NCBI GenBank assembly: GCA_934278995.1
Contig: CAKQWM010000006.1
Location: forward strand, 58,377-122,376
Reading direction: 5' to 3'
Length of the DNA stretch: 64,000 nucleotides
Source of the DNA: an uncultured Clostridia bacterium
GTDB lineage: Bacteria; Bacillota; Clostridia; Christensenellales; Borkfalkiaceae
Shown here: in pieces, positions 33,753 to 42,801 of the stretch
Numbering within the stretch: the first letter of the stretch is position 1
Layout: every line of letters starts with the position of its first letter
Made by a program: the position numbers and the translations under genes
The notes under the pieces: generated by a model
Told to the model about the DNA's origin: nothing
Seen by the model: the letters and a program-made list of their open reading frames with translations, nothing else
Databases searched by the model: none

Positions 33753-36413
33753 ATGAAAAACTGGATACTCACTCATAAACTGCTGACCGTAATTCTGGCG
33801 TGCGTGATAGGCGTCGGCACGGTATGCGCCGTGGCGATACCTCTTGCGCTCAGGCACAAACACGAGTTTTCCGCCGAATGGTCTTACGACGATACTTATC
33901 ATTTCCATAAATGCCTCGACGAAAAATGCGAAGAGGTTGCAGACAAAGCCGAACACGTTTTCGATAAGGAAATTGTTTCCGCAACGTATTTTGCAAGCGA
34001 AGCAACTTATACCGAAGCGGCTAAATACTATAAATCGTGTTTATGCGGCGCGAAAGGTAAGGAAACTTTTAACAGCGGAAGTACTCTTTCGGCAAAGGAA
34101 AACGACGTCAATCTCAAAGAGGGCGTAACCCTCGGTAAAACTTACGACGGCGAAGCCTTCAATCTTACGGCGGAAGAAATAGTAAGAAACGGCGACGGCG
34201 CAATCACCTTTATGTATAAAATTAAAGATTCCGAAGCCGAATACGTTTTAACCGCGCCTGTAAAGGCAGGCGAATACACGGTAAAAGTTTCGGTAGCAGC
34301 CACCGCCGAGTGGAAAGAAGCCGAAAAAACGTTCGACTTTACTATCGCTAAAAAGTCCCTTACGGCGACGGCAAACAAACCTTACGACGGCACCAACACG
34401 ATTCCCGACGTTATTCCCGAAGGCGTTTGCAAAGACGATGACGTTAAAGTCATAGTATTTATGTCAGACAAGAACGTCGGATCAATCGTAACGAGTTTGA
34501 TGCTCGAAGGCGCTGACAAAGACAACTACGTAATCGATCAAACGAACGTCACCGCAAGTATTACCAAAAAAGAAATTTCCGGCCTTTCCGTAAACAAATC
34601 TTACACGGGCGAAAAGGAGTTTGAATGGACATTTGATGATTCTGTTATCGTTGCGAGCGATGACGTCCGCGCGAAAATCACCATGGAAAGCAAGAACGCC
34701 GGCGCAAATCTCACCGCCGTGAGTTTAATCGGCGATGACGCGGGCAACTACACGATTAACATAGAAAACGTAAGCGTGACGGTTACGCCGAGAGAAATCA
34801 AAATACAGAACCTTGAAGTTGAATACAACGGAAGAAGTAGGTTTTCTTTGGTAAATTACGAAGTAAGTAACGCCGACGCAGCCAAATATAATCTTATCGA
34901 AGGCGACAATATAGATCTGTCGATTGTATTCAACGGACCAAAAGCAAACGCGAGCACCACCCAGGCAAACTTAGAGAGAATCACTCTCGGCGCTACCGAC
35001 GCGCAAAACTATAAAAAACCCGAATTAAGCGATGTCACGGTCACGGTTTTACAACGTGGCATTACCGTGATGAACAGGGAATTCAAAAAGAGAAAGGTCG
35101 GCGTAGGTCAGTTTGAAGGCTCGACACGGTTTACTCTTACGGAAGAAGAAGGCTTTGTCGCGGGTGAAACAGAACTGAAAATCGGTATTAAGGATTCAGC
35201 GGTTGCTTCGTATGCCGTAGGCGGTCCTTACGATATGGAATTCGTTGAAGACAGATTTTTGTTGTCGGGCGATGGCAGAGACAACTATAAAGTAGTCGGG
35301 GCAGAGGGTTGCACGTTGACAATCTACGGGAAAGAAGTCACGCTGAACGCGACGTATGTCGATGCGGACAACAAACCTATTACGGGAATCGAGGGAAATT
35401 TCAGCGTTACCATTGATGACAAAGGGATTTCTTCGCAAACCGCCCAAGGCGATCTTGCCGAGTACCTGATGAAAGGCGAAAACAAAAACAAAAACGTTGA
35501 AGTAAGAATGGAGGTTATCGAAGGAAGCGTAACCATAGCGGTATTAAGCAGAGTCGGCGTACATACTCAAAGCGACTTGGTTTACGCATGTAACTACGGC
35601 AGATTTGAGGTTATCGGTGACCAACCCTCTTTCATTGAGTTTGCGTTGCATAACCATGACACTCAATATGTTGACGAAAACTACACTTGGATTTATACCG
35701 AAACGACAACTTTGAACGTAAGAATTATAATCAAGTTCTTTGATATTGAAAAACTCGACAAAGACAACCCGGGCGAAGATGCTATCGGCGCAAACTACAC
35801 CGCGGTTTTTGAAACCACCGTTGACAGCGGAGATTACGGCAGTGTCTGCACGCTTGACCTTAAATGGACAAATGAAGAAATTACCGGCAGTGAAGTTATT
35901 GTGTACAATGCGTTGACCGGCTCGGAGATTGTTTTTGAAAAAGTCAATGAAAAACAGTACTCTTTCAACGCGATTGCAGGCAATACCAAGTTCTACGTTT
36001 ACGTCGAAGGCGTCGGCGGTGACAACCAGGTCGTCCTTAAAGTCACGCTGACGTGCGCTTTGAACGAAGGCACCCCGACAAGGCTTGAATTTTCCGAGGG
36101 CGTGAATGAAGTTTCGTCCGGAGAATCGTCCTATGCGGCGGGCGAAAAAAAGATATTTGTTATCAGTGTCGGCTCCGGCAGAAATTTCGGAATGAAATAC
36201 ACGATTTCAAATCTCCCGGAAGGCGCAACGGTAAAGGTTTATAGACAGGACGGTACGGCGGTGACTTTGTCGTCGGATAATTCTTTCACTCTTATGTCGG
36301 GAATGCCCGTCAGAGACTATACCATTGTCGTCACGAACGCCACCGATGGCAATCTGACCGTTAATTTTAGTATAACAAAACAACAGACACCCGGCGGGAT
36401 TGTGGGCGCCTGA
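33753..36413 (+). CDS. Membrane-anchored surface protein with YDG-type repeats (paralogue A)
   Basis: An 886-residue protein. Residues 10-34 (LLTVILACVIGVGTVCAVAIPLAL) form an N-terminal membrane helix or uncleaved signal. The next ~100 residues carry the island Cys module in weakened form (HKHEF...HKCLDEKCEE; ATYTEAAKYYKSCLCGAKGKETF). Then come three to four YDG/MBG-type beta repeats (KPYDGTNTIPDV, DKDNYVIDQTNVTASI, DAGNYTINIENVSVTV, DAQNYKKPELSDVTVTV). The C-terminal ~150 residues resemble a PPC-type beta sandwich (SSYAAGEKKIFVISVGSGRNF). The first ~195 residues match the next gene almost exactly; the rest differs. AAAGGAG precedes the ATG. Role unknown; domain types point to an extracellular stalk. 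Confidence 0.78.
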   Translation: MKNWILTHKLLTVILACVIGVGTVCAVAIPLALRHKHEFSAEWSYDDTYHFHKCLDEKCEEVADKAEHVFDKEIVSATYFASEATYTEAAKYYKSCLCGAKGKETFNSGSTLSAKENDVNLKEGVTLGKTYDGEAFNLTAEEIVRNGDGAITFMYKIKDSEAEYVLTAPVKAGEYTVKVSVAATAEWKEAEKTFDFTIAKKSLTATANKPYDGTNTIPDVIPEGVCKDDDVKVIVFMSDKNVGSIVTSLMLEGADKDNYVIDQTNVTASITKKEISGLSVNKSYTGEKEFEWTFDDSVIVASDDVRAKITMESKNAGANLTAVSLIGDDAGNYTINIENVSVTVTPREIKIQNLEVEYNGRSRFSLVNYEVSNADAAKYNLIEGDNIDLSIVFNGPKANASTTQANLERITLGATDAQNYKKPELSDVTVTVLQRGITVMNREFKKRKVGVGQFEGSTRFTLTEEEGFVAGETELKIGIKDSAVASYAVGGPYDMEFVEDRFLLSGDGRDNYKVVGAEGCTLTIYGKEVTLNATYVDADNKPITGIEGNFSVTIDDKGISSQTAQGDLAEYLMKGENKNKNVEVRMEVIEGSVTIAVLSRVGVHTQSDLVYACNYGRFEVIGDQPSFIEFALHNHDTQYVDENYTWIYTETTTLNVRIIIKFFDIEKLDKDNPGEDAIGANYTAVFETTVDSGDYGSVCTLDLKWTNEEITGSEVIVYNALTGSEIVFEKVNEKQYSFNAIAGNTKFYVYVEGVGGDNQVVLKVTLTCALNEGTPTRLEFSEGVNEVSSGESSYAAGEKKIFVISVGSGRNFGMKYTISNLPEGATVKVYRQDGTAVTLSSDNSFTLMSGMPVRDYTIVVTNATDGNLTVNFSITKQQTPGGIVGA

Positions 36414-36476
36414 GTAAAAATCAGCAACAAAAAACAATAGGATAAGCGGGCGTATAAATCCGCCGACGATAAGAGT

Positions 36477-36572
36477 GAAGAACTCATCTCGTCCGACGCA
36501 ACTTATACCTTTACCGTTAGCGACAGTACGTACGTTTACGCTAAACTTGAAAAAACGGGAACTACCAACTGA
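36477..36572 (+). pseudogene. Remnant: copied 3' end of the 29.8-kb B-repeat lipoprotein gene
   Basis: In frame, these bases encode EELISSDATYTFTVSDSTYV and onward to a stop, matching the last 31 codons of the gene ending at 33668 (EELISPDATYVFTVNDSTYV). No start or upstream part is present. Together with the following hairpin and the paralogue gene it marks a tandem segmental duplication. Confidence 0.9.
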
Positions 36573-36589
36573 CCGTTTTCTGGGTAAAA

Positions 36590-36622
36590 CGAAGCGGGTA
36601 AGCGAAAAACTTACCCGCTTCG
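36590..36622 (+). other. Second copy of the intercistronic hairpin
   Basis: CGAAGCGGGTAA (36590-36601) pairs with TTACCCGCTTCG (36611-36622), the same stem as at 33685-33717. The loop differs by one base. No T tract follows. Confidence 0.7.
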
Positions 36623-36659
36623 GACAAAAACCATTCTACAAACAAAAGGAGTTATATTT

Positions 36660-39119
36660 ATGAAAAACTGGATACTCACACATAAACTGCTGACCGTAAT
36701 TCTGGCGTGCGTGATAGGCGTCGGCGCGGTATGCGCCGTGGCGATACCTCTTGCGCTCAGGCACAAACACGAGTTTTCCGCCGAATGGTCTTACGACGAT
36801 ACTTATCATTTCCATAAATGCCTCGACGAAAAGTGCGAAGAAGTTGCCGACAAAGCCGAACACGTTTTCGACAAGGAAATTGTTTCCGCAACGTATCTTG
36901 CAAGCGAAGCAACTTATACCGAAACGGCTAAATACTATAAATCGTGTTTATGCGGCATGAAAGGTAAGGAAACTTTTAACAGCGGAAGTACTCTTTCGGC
37001 AAAAGACAACGACGTCAATCTCAAAGAAGGCGTAACCCTCGGTAAAACTTACGACGGCGAAGCCTTCAATCTTAAGGAGGAAGAAATAGCAAGAAACGGC
37101 GACGGCGCAATCACCTTTATGTATAAACTTAAAGATTCCGAAGCCGAATACGTTTTAACCGCGCCTGTAAAGGCAGGCGAATACACGGTAAAAGTTTCGG
37201 TGGCAGCCACCGCCGAGTGGAAAGAAACCGAAAAAACCTTTGATTTTGCAATAACCGCAAAACCGCTTACCGTAACCGCAACCAAAGAGTATGACGGCAA
37301 CGCTGTTATGCCCGCAACCCTTACGGGCGTTGTTTCGGGCGATGATATCCGCGCGAAAATCACCATGGAAAGCAAAAACGTCGGCGCAACCGTCAAAGAA
37401 GTTACGCTTGAAGGCGCCGACAAAGACAATTATATGCTTACCGCGGAAAACGTTACCGCAAGTATAACCGCAAAACAACTTACCGTAACCGCAACCAAAG
37501 AGTATGACGGCAACGCTATTATGCCCGCAACCCTTACGGGCGTAGTCGCAGGCGAAACGGTCAACGCGACAATCACGATGACGAGTAAAAACGTCGGCGC
37601 AACCGTAAAAGAAGTTATGCTTGCAGGCGCTGACAAAGACAACTATATGCTTACCGCGGCAAACGTTACCGCAAGCATCACGCCCATGACAATCAGCGTT
37701 GAATGGGAGCATTATTACAATAATGAAAGTATTATTACAGGCGAACCCGCCGAATTGCTTGCAGGCGACGAAGCAACCATTACCGTTACAATGAGTAGTG
37801 CCAACGTCGGCGCGGCAGTCCAAAGCTTTGAAATCACCGGAAAAGACGCGGCTAACTACAGCCTTGCAAGAGAAGACGTCAACGTGGAAATCGTCAAAGC
37901 AAACATCTCTGGCTTTACAATCAGCAATGCAGACGCATTCAATAAGATTGTTATCGGCGCACAGAGTATCCCCGATCCCAAAACAAATTACAAAAAAATC
38001 GGCACCGGTTACGGCGAAATGACTATCGTTTGGGAAAAACAACTTGAAGGCGGCGTTTGGAGTCGTAACCTTACAAAAGAAGAAGTAATACAAAGTAAAA
38101 CAGGCACGTTCCAAGTACGCATTCAATATGCGGAAGGCGACAACTACAAATTCGAAGCCACCCCGTCCGTCAAATTCACTATGAAGGCGAAAACAAGAAC
38201 GCTTGCCGTCAGGAATTTTACGGGTAAAACGTACGACGGTAAACCTGTTGAGAATTTCACCTATGAAAACCTTGCTTACAAATTAAGCACACCTTCAATT
38301 GAAGGCGGCGTAGAGGATATCACGCCTATTCCCTCCGGCGAGAAATACGTCGAGTACCGCAAGCAAGGCGAAACCTTGTGGACAAAGGTAACAGACACCT
38401 ACATTCCCAAGAACGCAGCCGAATATGAATACCGCATCGGTATCACGGCAACGGACGAATGGGAAGCAGTGGTTTCCGATAGCAAATCTTTCACAATTAG
38501 ACCGTATGAGTTCGTGCTTGAACTTGGCTACGTTGAAAATCAACACAATCAGTCGCTTGATAGCGGCAAAACGTTCAAACTCAGGACGTTCAGCAAGGCA
38601 AACGAAAAAGAACTTATCGAAGGTCAGGTAATCCAACTTTGGCTTGACAACGAAAAAGCAGGATTGCAAACCGAAAAAAGAACCGGTGGTTACTATTTCA
38701 TTCCTGACCAGAAAAAACAAGTAAGGACGGATTGTTTCTTCCTTAAAATAGCGAATCTTGTATCCGCTAATATGGAAAACTACAAAATCGTTCCCAAATA
38801 TTCCAACGTGACGACAGTTGAGATGACGGTTGTTGAGAGGTTAACCACCGAAAAGTCCACCACCGGTAAAATCCAACTCTTAAACGAGACAGAAAAATGG
38901 ATACGCGCGACTGTTGAAAAGGGATCCTTCAAAGTCGGACAAACGGTTGAGGTTTACAACAGCGCCGGCACAAAATTGGGCGAAGCCACAATTACACAAA
39001 TCAAAGTCAAAGGAACTATTAGTGCAAGTGGTTTTGCAATTCCTTCCGACGGTCTAGTTGAAATAACTTTGGATCAGGTGTTTAGTGGTATGGTGAATGG
39101 CAAACTCGTAGAAAAATAA
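36660..39119 (+). CDS. Membrane-anchored surface protein with YDG-type repeats (paralogue B)
   Basis: An 819-residue paralogue of the 33.75-kb gene. The N-terminal membrane helix, Cys module and first beta domain (residues 1-~195) are nearly identical. Next are two very similar YDG repeats (LTVTATKEYDGNAVMPATL and LTVTATKEYDGNAIMPATL), a third, divergent one, and further beta domains. The last ~70 residues (GSFKVGQTVEVYNSAGTKLG, ATITQIKVKG) resemble the beta-barrel domain II of EF-Tu-type GTPases, which is unusual on an exported protein. No LPXTG signal. AAAGGAG precedes the ATG. The pair arose by tandem duplication and then exchanged their distal domains. Function unknown. Confidence 0.78.
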   Translation: MKNWILTHKLLTVILACVIGVGAVCAVAIPLALRHKHEFSAEWSYDDTYHFHKCLDEKCEEVADKAEHVFDKEIVSATYLASEATYTETAKYYKSCLCGMKGKETFNSGSTLSAKDNDVNLKEGVTLGKTYDGEAFNLKEEEIARNGDGAITFMYKLKDSEAEYVLTAPVKAGEYTVKVSVAATAEWKETEKTFDFAITAKPLTVTATKEYDGNAVMPATLTGVVSGDDIRAKITMESKNVGATVKEVTLEGADKDNYMLTAENVTASITAKQLTVTATKEYDGNAIMPATLTGVVAGETVNATITMTSKNVGATVKEVMLAGADKDNYMLTAANVTASITPMTISVEWEHYYNNESIITGEPAELLAGDEATITVTMSSANVGAAVQSFEITGKDAANYSLAREDVNVEIVKANISGFTISNADAFNKIVIGAQSIPDPKTNYKKIGTGYGEMTIVWEKQLEGGVWSRNLTKEEVIQSKTGTFQVRIQYAEGDNYKFEATPSVKFTMKAKTRTLAVRNFTGKTYDGKPVENFTYENLAYKLSTPSIEGGVEDITPIPSGEKYVEYRKQGETLWTKVTDTYIPKNAAEYEYRIGITATDEWEAVVSDSKSFTIRPYEFVLELGYVENQHNQSLDSGKTFKLRTFSKANEKELIEGQVIQLWLDNEKAGLQTEKRTGGYYFIPDQKKQVRTDCFFLKIANLVSANMENYKIVPKYSNVTTVEMTVVERLTTEKSTTGKIQLLNETEKWIRATVEKGSFKVGQTVEVYNSAGTKLGEATITQIKVKGTISASGFAIPSDGLVEITLDQVFSGMVNGKLVEK

Positions 39120-39147
39120 CTTAAAAGTTATAATCTGATCAAAATTA

Positions 39148-39180
39148 CGGATAAGCGGGCGTAAAAACCCGCTTGTCCGT
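39148..39180 (+). other. Intercistronic hairpin without T tract
   Basis: ACGGATAAGCGGG pairs with CCCGCTTGTCCGT; no T tract follows. A related half-element (GGATAAGCGGGCGTATAAAT) is at 36441-36460. Same type of position as the hairpins at 33.7 and 36.6 kb. Confidence 0.6.
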
Positions 39181-39209
39181 GTCGTTCTACAAATATAAAG
39201 GAGGCATCA

Positions 39210-41507
39210 ATGAAGAAAAAATCTTTAATTTTCCTTATGCTTGCGCTTGCGTTGTCGCTGTGTCTTGCGCTGGTCGCTTGCGGTGACAAAACAGGAGGAG
39301 TAAACAAACTGACTGCCGAAAGCGGCATTACTTTGGACGGCGCGTTTGAAAACGACGCCGTGCTAAAAGCCGAACATCATTCCGCCGACAGCGAACAAGG
39401 AAAAGCGGCTATTGCTGCGATAGACAAACCTTACGACAGCGCAAGGGTTGCCGTTTTTGACATTTCCGTTTCAAAGAACGGCGAAAAGGTTCAACCGAGC
39501 GGCAAGGTCAAAATCACCATGCCGAAGCCGTTCGAGTCTGACGGTTACGTCACCTATCACGTAAAGGGCGACAACACGGTGGAGGAACTAAAAACCACGG
39601 TTGACGGCAATAATATAACGTTTGAAACCACGAGTTTTTCCTATTTCGTGGTTACGGGCTTGGTAAACGTCGAACAACAGCATATACACAGTTACGTCGA
39701 AAAAGTTACCGACAGGAACCTTGTGGACAATGCAACATGCCAAAGAAAGGCTGTGTATCGTCTCGTTTGCAGTATTTGCGGTAGTCTTGGCAGAGAAACC
39801 TTTGAATACGGCGAACTTGCCGATCATAACCTCCGCGAAGAAAAGGGCTACGATCCTCGGTGCGAAAGAGCCGGTCTTACCCACGGCAAACGTTGTATCA
39901 ATTACGGTTGCGACTACACCGAGCAGAAGCCGATACCCGCTCTCGAACACGATATGCAAAAAGTGGAGGCAAAAGAACCTAACTGCACCGAAATCGGCTG
40001 GAAAGCATACATGAGATGTTCGCATTACTGCGGAAAAATCGAGGGGTATGAAGAAATCCCCGCGACGGATCATAACATGTCCATACACGTTCCGCGCGTT
40101 GAACCTACTTGCGAAAAGTGGGGAAGCGAGGAATATACAAGATGCTCCAACAAAGGTTGCAATTATCACACCGAATACAATGGTTTGCCCGCTCTCGGAC
40201 ACGACAAAGAACGGCACGAGCCTTACAAGGCAACCTGCACCGAGGACGGGTATTGGGGAAGCTACTATACCTGCAAGCGCGAGGGTTGCGACTATTCGTC
40301 AAAGTCTGACAGATACGTCGATAATGCTCTCGGACACAATCTCAAACACTATGAGGCGAAACAAGCGGATTGCTTGCCCGGCTGGGAAGAATACGACAAA
40401 TGTCAGCGCGAGGGTTGCGAGTATAATACGAAGGTGGAAATCCCCGCTAACGGAAAGCATAGTTACGTTTGCGACGTATGCACCACGTGCAACGGACTTA
40501 ACCCCGTTCGTTACACGCGCGACGGTAATTTTATCTACTTCGGTTACTGGCCGCAAACCTGTGAGAAAGACGAGAACGTAATCGCAAAACTTAACGAAAT
40601 GGCAGGAAAGCCGCCCCTTCCGCGTGATAAGGAAAATCCTCATAATTGGGAAAGTCACGAGGGGACTACTTATATGTGGCAAAAAATCGTTATATATAAC
40701 GGCACGAAATACCTCGGCGTTCAAATGAACGACTATCGCGCGTCGGGGGTTTATAGTCTGCGCAGCTACATCATGAAAAACGGATATTTCACGGGTGAAG
40801 TGTACTGGTTTAAGTATGAACCGATAAAGTGGAGAATCCTCACGACAAGCGGAAATTCCGCCTTTATTATGAGCGATATCGCTTTGGATTCCTTTTCGAT
40901 ACAGCCCGACAGAAAGAGCGAGAATCGCGACGGCTTATTTGCTGAGTACAACAATTCGACGGGTGTCCCGGACGGAACTTACGCCAACAACTGGGAATAT
41001 TGTTTCCTGCGCCGTTGGCTGAACGAGACCTTCTATAACGAGGTGTTCAACAACTTGCAAAAGGAAATCATAAAAACCGTAAAACTCGACAACAGTGCGA
41101 GAAGTTCAAACCCCAACGACTACCCGAAGTATTACGGTTACGGGGAAAACGCAGGGAAAAACAAGTTTGCAGACCAATGCAAAGATACGGACGATAAAAT
41201 CTTTCTGCTGTCTTTGCGGGATATTACCACCACGGCGTACGGATTTAATAAGGACGTATTAGCGGAAGATCCCGCAAGAAACCTGCAAGCAACCGATTTT
41301 GCCAAATTACACGGTGCGCCGATGAATACCAACGATAAAAAATACGTTACCTGGTACACTCGTTCGCCCGCTCCCGCCAACGGCAATCAGGGATACGCCA
41401 CCTTCGTTCTTGACAGACATGCAAAGGGCGCCATGGGTAGTATCGATTTGGTGCCCGACGGCGGCGTAGTCCCTGCGCTCTGGATAAACTTAAATTATCA
41501 GCAATAA
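39210..41507 (+). CDS. Cys-rich lipoprotein with C-terminal DUF6273-like domain
   Basis: A 765-residue protein. Lipoprotein signal with LVAC (lipid on C24). Residues ~32-150 are the beta domain shared with the 29.8-kb gene (VFDISVSKNGEKVQPSGKVKI ... FETTSFSYFVV). Residues ~155-440 hold at least six Cys/His modules (CSICGSLGRETFEYGELADHN, CINYGCDYTE, CSNKGCNYHTEYNGLPALGHD, CKREGCDY, CQREGCEY). The C-terminal ~320 residues match the DUF6273 pattern: FIYFGYWPQ, EPIKWRIL, NNWEYCFLRRWLNETFY, DKIFLLSLRDI, WYTRSP, VVPALWINL, reminiscent of FGE/C-lectin-like folds. AAAGGAGG precedes the ATG. It ends the island and is followed by the right repeat cluster. Likely an exposed binding protein; target unknown. 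Confidence 0.82.
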   Translation: MKKKSLIFLMLALALSLCLALVACGDKTGGVNKLTAESGITLDGAFENDAVLKAEHHSADSEQGKAAIAAIDKPYDSARVAVFDISVSKNGEKVQPSGKVKITMPKPFESDGYVTYHVKGDNTVEELKTTVDGNNITFETTSFSYFVVTGLVNVEQQHIHSYVEKVTDRNLVDNATCQRKAVYRLVCSICGSLGRETFEYGELADHNLREEKGYDPRCERAGLTHGKRCINYGCDYTEQKPIPALEHDMQKVEAKEPNCTEIGWKAYMRCSHYCGKIEGYEEIPATDHNMSIHVPRVEPTCEKWGSEEYTRCSNKGCNYHTEYNGLPALGHDKERHEPYKATCTEDGYWGSYYTCKREGCDYSSKSDRYVDNALGHNLKHYEAKQADCLPGWEEYDKCQREGCEYNTKVEIPANGKHSYVCDVCTTCNGLNPVRYTRDGNFIYFGYWPQTCEKDENVIAKLNEMAGKPPLPRDKENPHNWESHEGTTYMWQKIVIYNGTKYLGVQMNDYRASGVYSLRSYIMKNGYFTGEVYWFKYEPIKWRILTTSGNSAFIMSDIALDSFSIQPDRKSENRDGLFAEYNNSTGVPDGTYANNWEYCFLRRWLNETFYNEVFNNLQKEIIKTVKLDNSARSSNPNDYPKYYGYGENAGKNKFADQCKDTDDKIFLLSLRDITTTAYGFNKDVLAEDPARNLQATDFAKLHGAPMNTNDKKYVTWYTRSPAPANGNQGYATFVLDRHAKGAMGSIDLVPDGGVVPALWINLNYQQ

Positions 41508-42569
41508 ACGTTAAACTTACAGCAATATCAGCCTCCCTTGTGTAAAGGGAGGTGGCGCGGCTTGCCGTGACGGAAGGATTGTCATATAATTCGCCGTTCC
41601 TTGTCAGCCTTCACCTGGTAGGGGAAGGGGGACCGCTTGCGGTGGATGAGGTTGGAAAGCGTATAAGGTCGTAAAAGATTATATAGCCACCCTCATCAGG
41701 CTCTACGAGCCAGCTTCTCCCACAGGGTGAAGCCTTTCATTTTTAAGCCTCCCTTGTGTAAAGGGAGGTGGCACGGCTTGCCGTGACGGAGGGATTATCA
41801 CGCAAACGTAAGTTTGCAATTCACGCGTCGTAAGACGCAATTCATGACCGTAAGGTCAATTCACGCGCGGTTACGCGCAATTCACGCGACCTTGTCAGCC
41901 TTCCCCTCGGAGGAGGGAGGTGTCGCGTAGCGACGGAGGAGGTGGTCTATATAATTCTTGCACGCCGACTATCGTCGGCTACACCTCATCAGTCGGCACC
42001 GCCGACAGCTGTCCGCCTCGGCTGAAATAGCCTCGGGCTACGGCTACAAACAGCGCACTGTGCTGTTTGTTTAACGCCTGCGCACCCCTCAAGGTGAAGC
42101 CTTGCGACTTGTTAGCCTTCACCTGGTAGGGGAAGGGGGACCGCTTGCGGTGGATGAGGTTGGAAAGCCTATAAGGTCGTAAAGATTATATAGCCACCCT
42201 CATCAGGCTCTACGAGCCAGCTTCTCCCACAGGGTGAAGCCTTCCGCAATTCACGCGACCAACGGGAGCAATTCACGTTGCGTTAGCAACAATTCATGAC
42301 CGCAAGGTCAATTCACTATTTACAATCCCTCAGTCGCTACGCGACAGCCCCCTTTACACAAAGGGGCCTTGCATGCGACCAACGGGAGCAATTCACACGC
42401 GGCGCAAAACTTAAAAAAGTTGCCGTATAAGCCCGTTATCGACGATTTTATTAAAAATATAAACCCTTTCCGGAAAAGGGGAAAGTAAACAATTAAACAA
42501 TAAACAATAAACAATAAATAATAAATAATAAATAATAAATAATAAGTAGTAACTTAAACATAAAAATAA
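41508..42569 (+). repeat. Right island-flanking cluster of dispersed repeats (gene-free)
   Basis: Almost all of this 1.06-kb stretch is made of the same modules as the left cluster at 24.7-25.3 kb, in the same orientation: CACCCTCATCAGGCTCTACG (at about 41690 and 42196), CAAACAGCGCACTGTGCTG (about 42050), GCCGACTATCGTCGGCTAC (about 41960), GGGAGGTGGCGCGGCTTGCC (about 41546). It also has short runs such as CAATTCACGCG repeated near 41815-41890, a palindrome copy at 42422-42445, and a heptamer microsatellite AATAAA(C/T) at 42494-42547. No gene is supported. Confidence 0.85.
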
Positions 42570-42634
42570 GCAAAAAGCCCTTTTTGGTTAACCGTACCGC
42601 AAAAACTTCGGTAACGGAGCCAAAAAGGGCTTTA
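42570..42634 (-). terminator. Terminator of the PII/DUF1538 operon
   Basis: AAAGCCCTTTTTGG pairs with CCAAAAAGGGCTTT, with an inner GGTAACGG/CCGTACC helix. On the minus strand it is followed by TTTTTGC. It lies downstream of the minus-strand gene ending at 42802. Confidence 0.75.
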
Positions 42635-42801
42635 TAAAATTCGCCATTACAAGGTCGTCCGTTCGTAAACACGTACGCAAAACCTTGATAAAGGCGTTAA
42701 TAAATCTTTAATAACGGTAAAAATTTCAAATTATCCGTATAAGTAAAATTAAAGTTGTAAAATTTTCGTAAAAGGGCTTACTTCAACGGGTAAAAGAAAA
42801 C

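Noticed and set aside
26373..41507. Sortase anchoring of the island proteins
   Set aside because: No LPXTG or similar C-terminal sorting signal is found; anchoring is by lipid, by an N-terminal helix or by a C-terminal helix.
42320..42514. Short minus-strand frame in the right repeat cluster
   Set aside because: Made of dispersed repeat sequence; no ribosome-binding site or similarity to known proteins.
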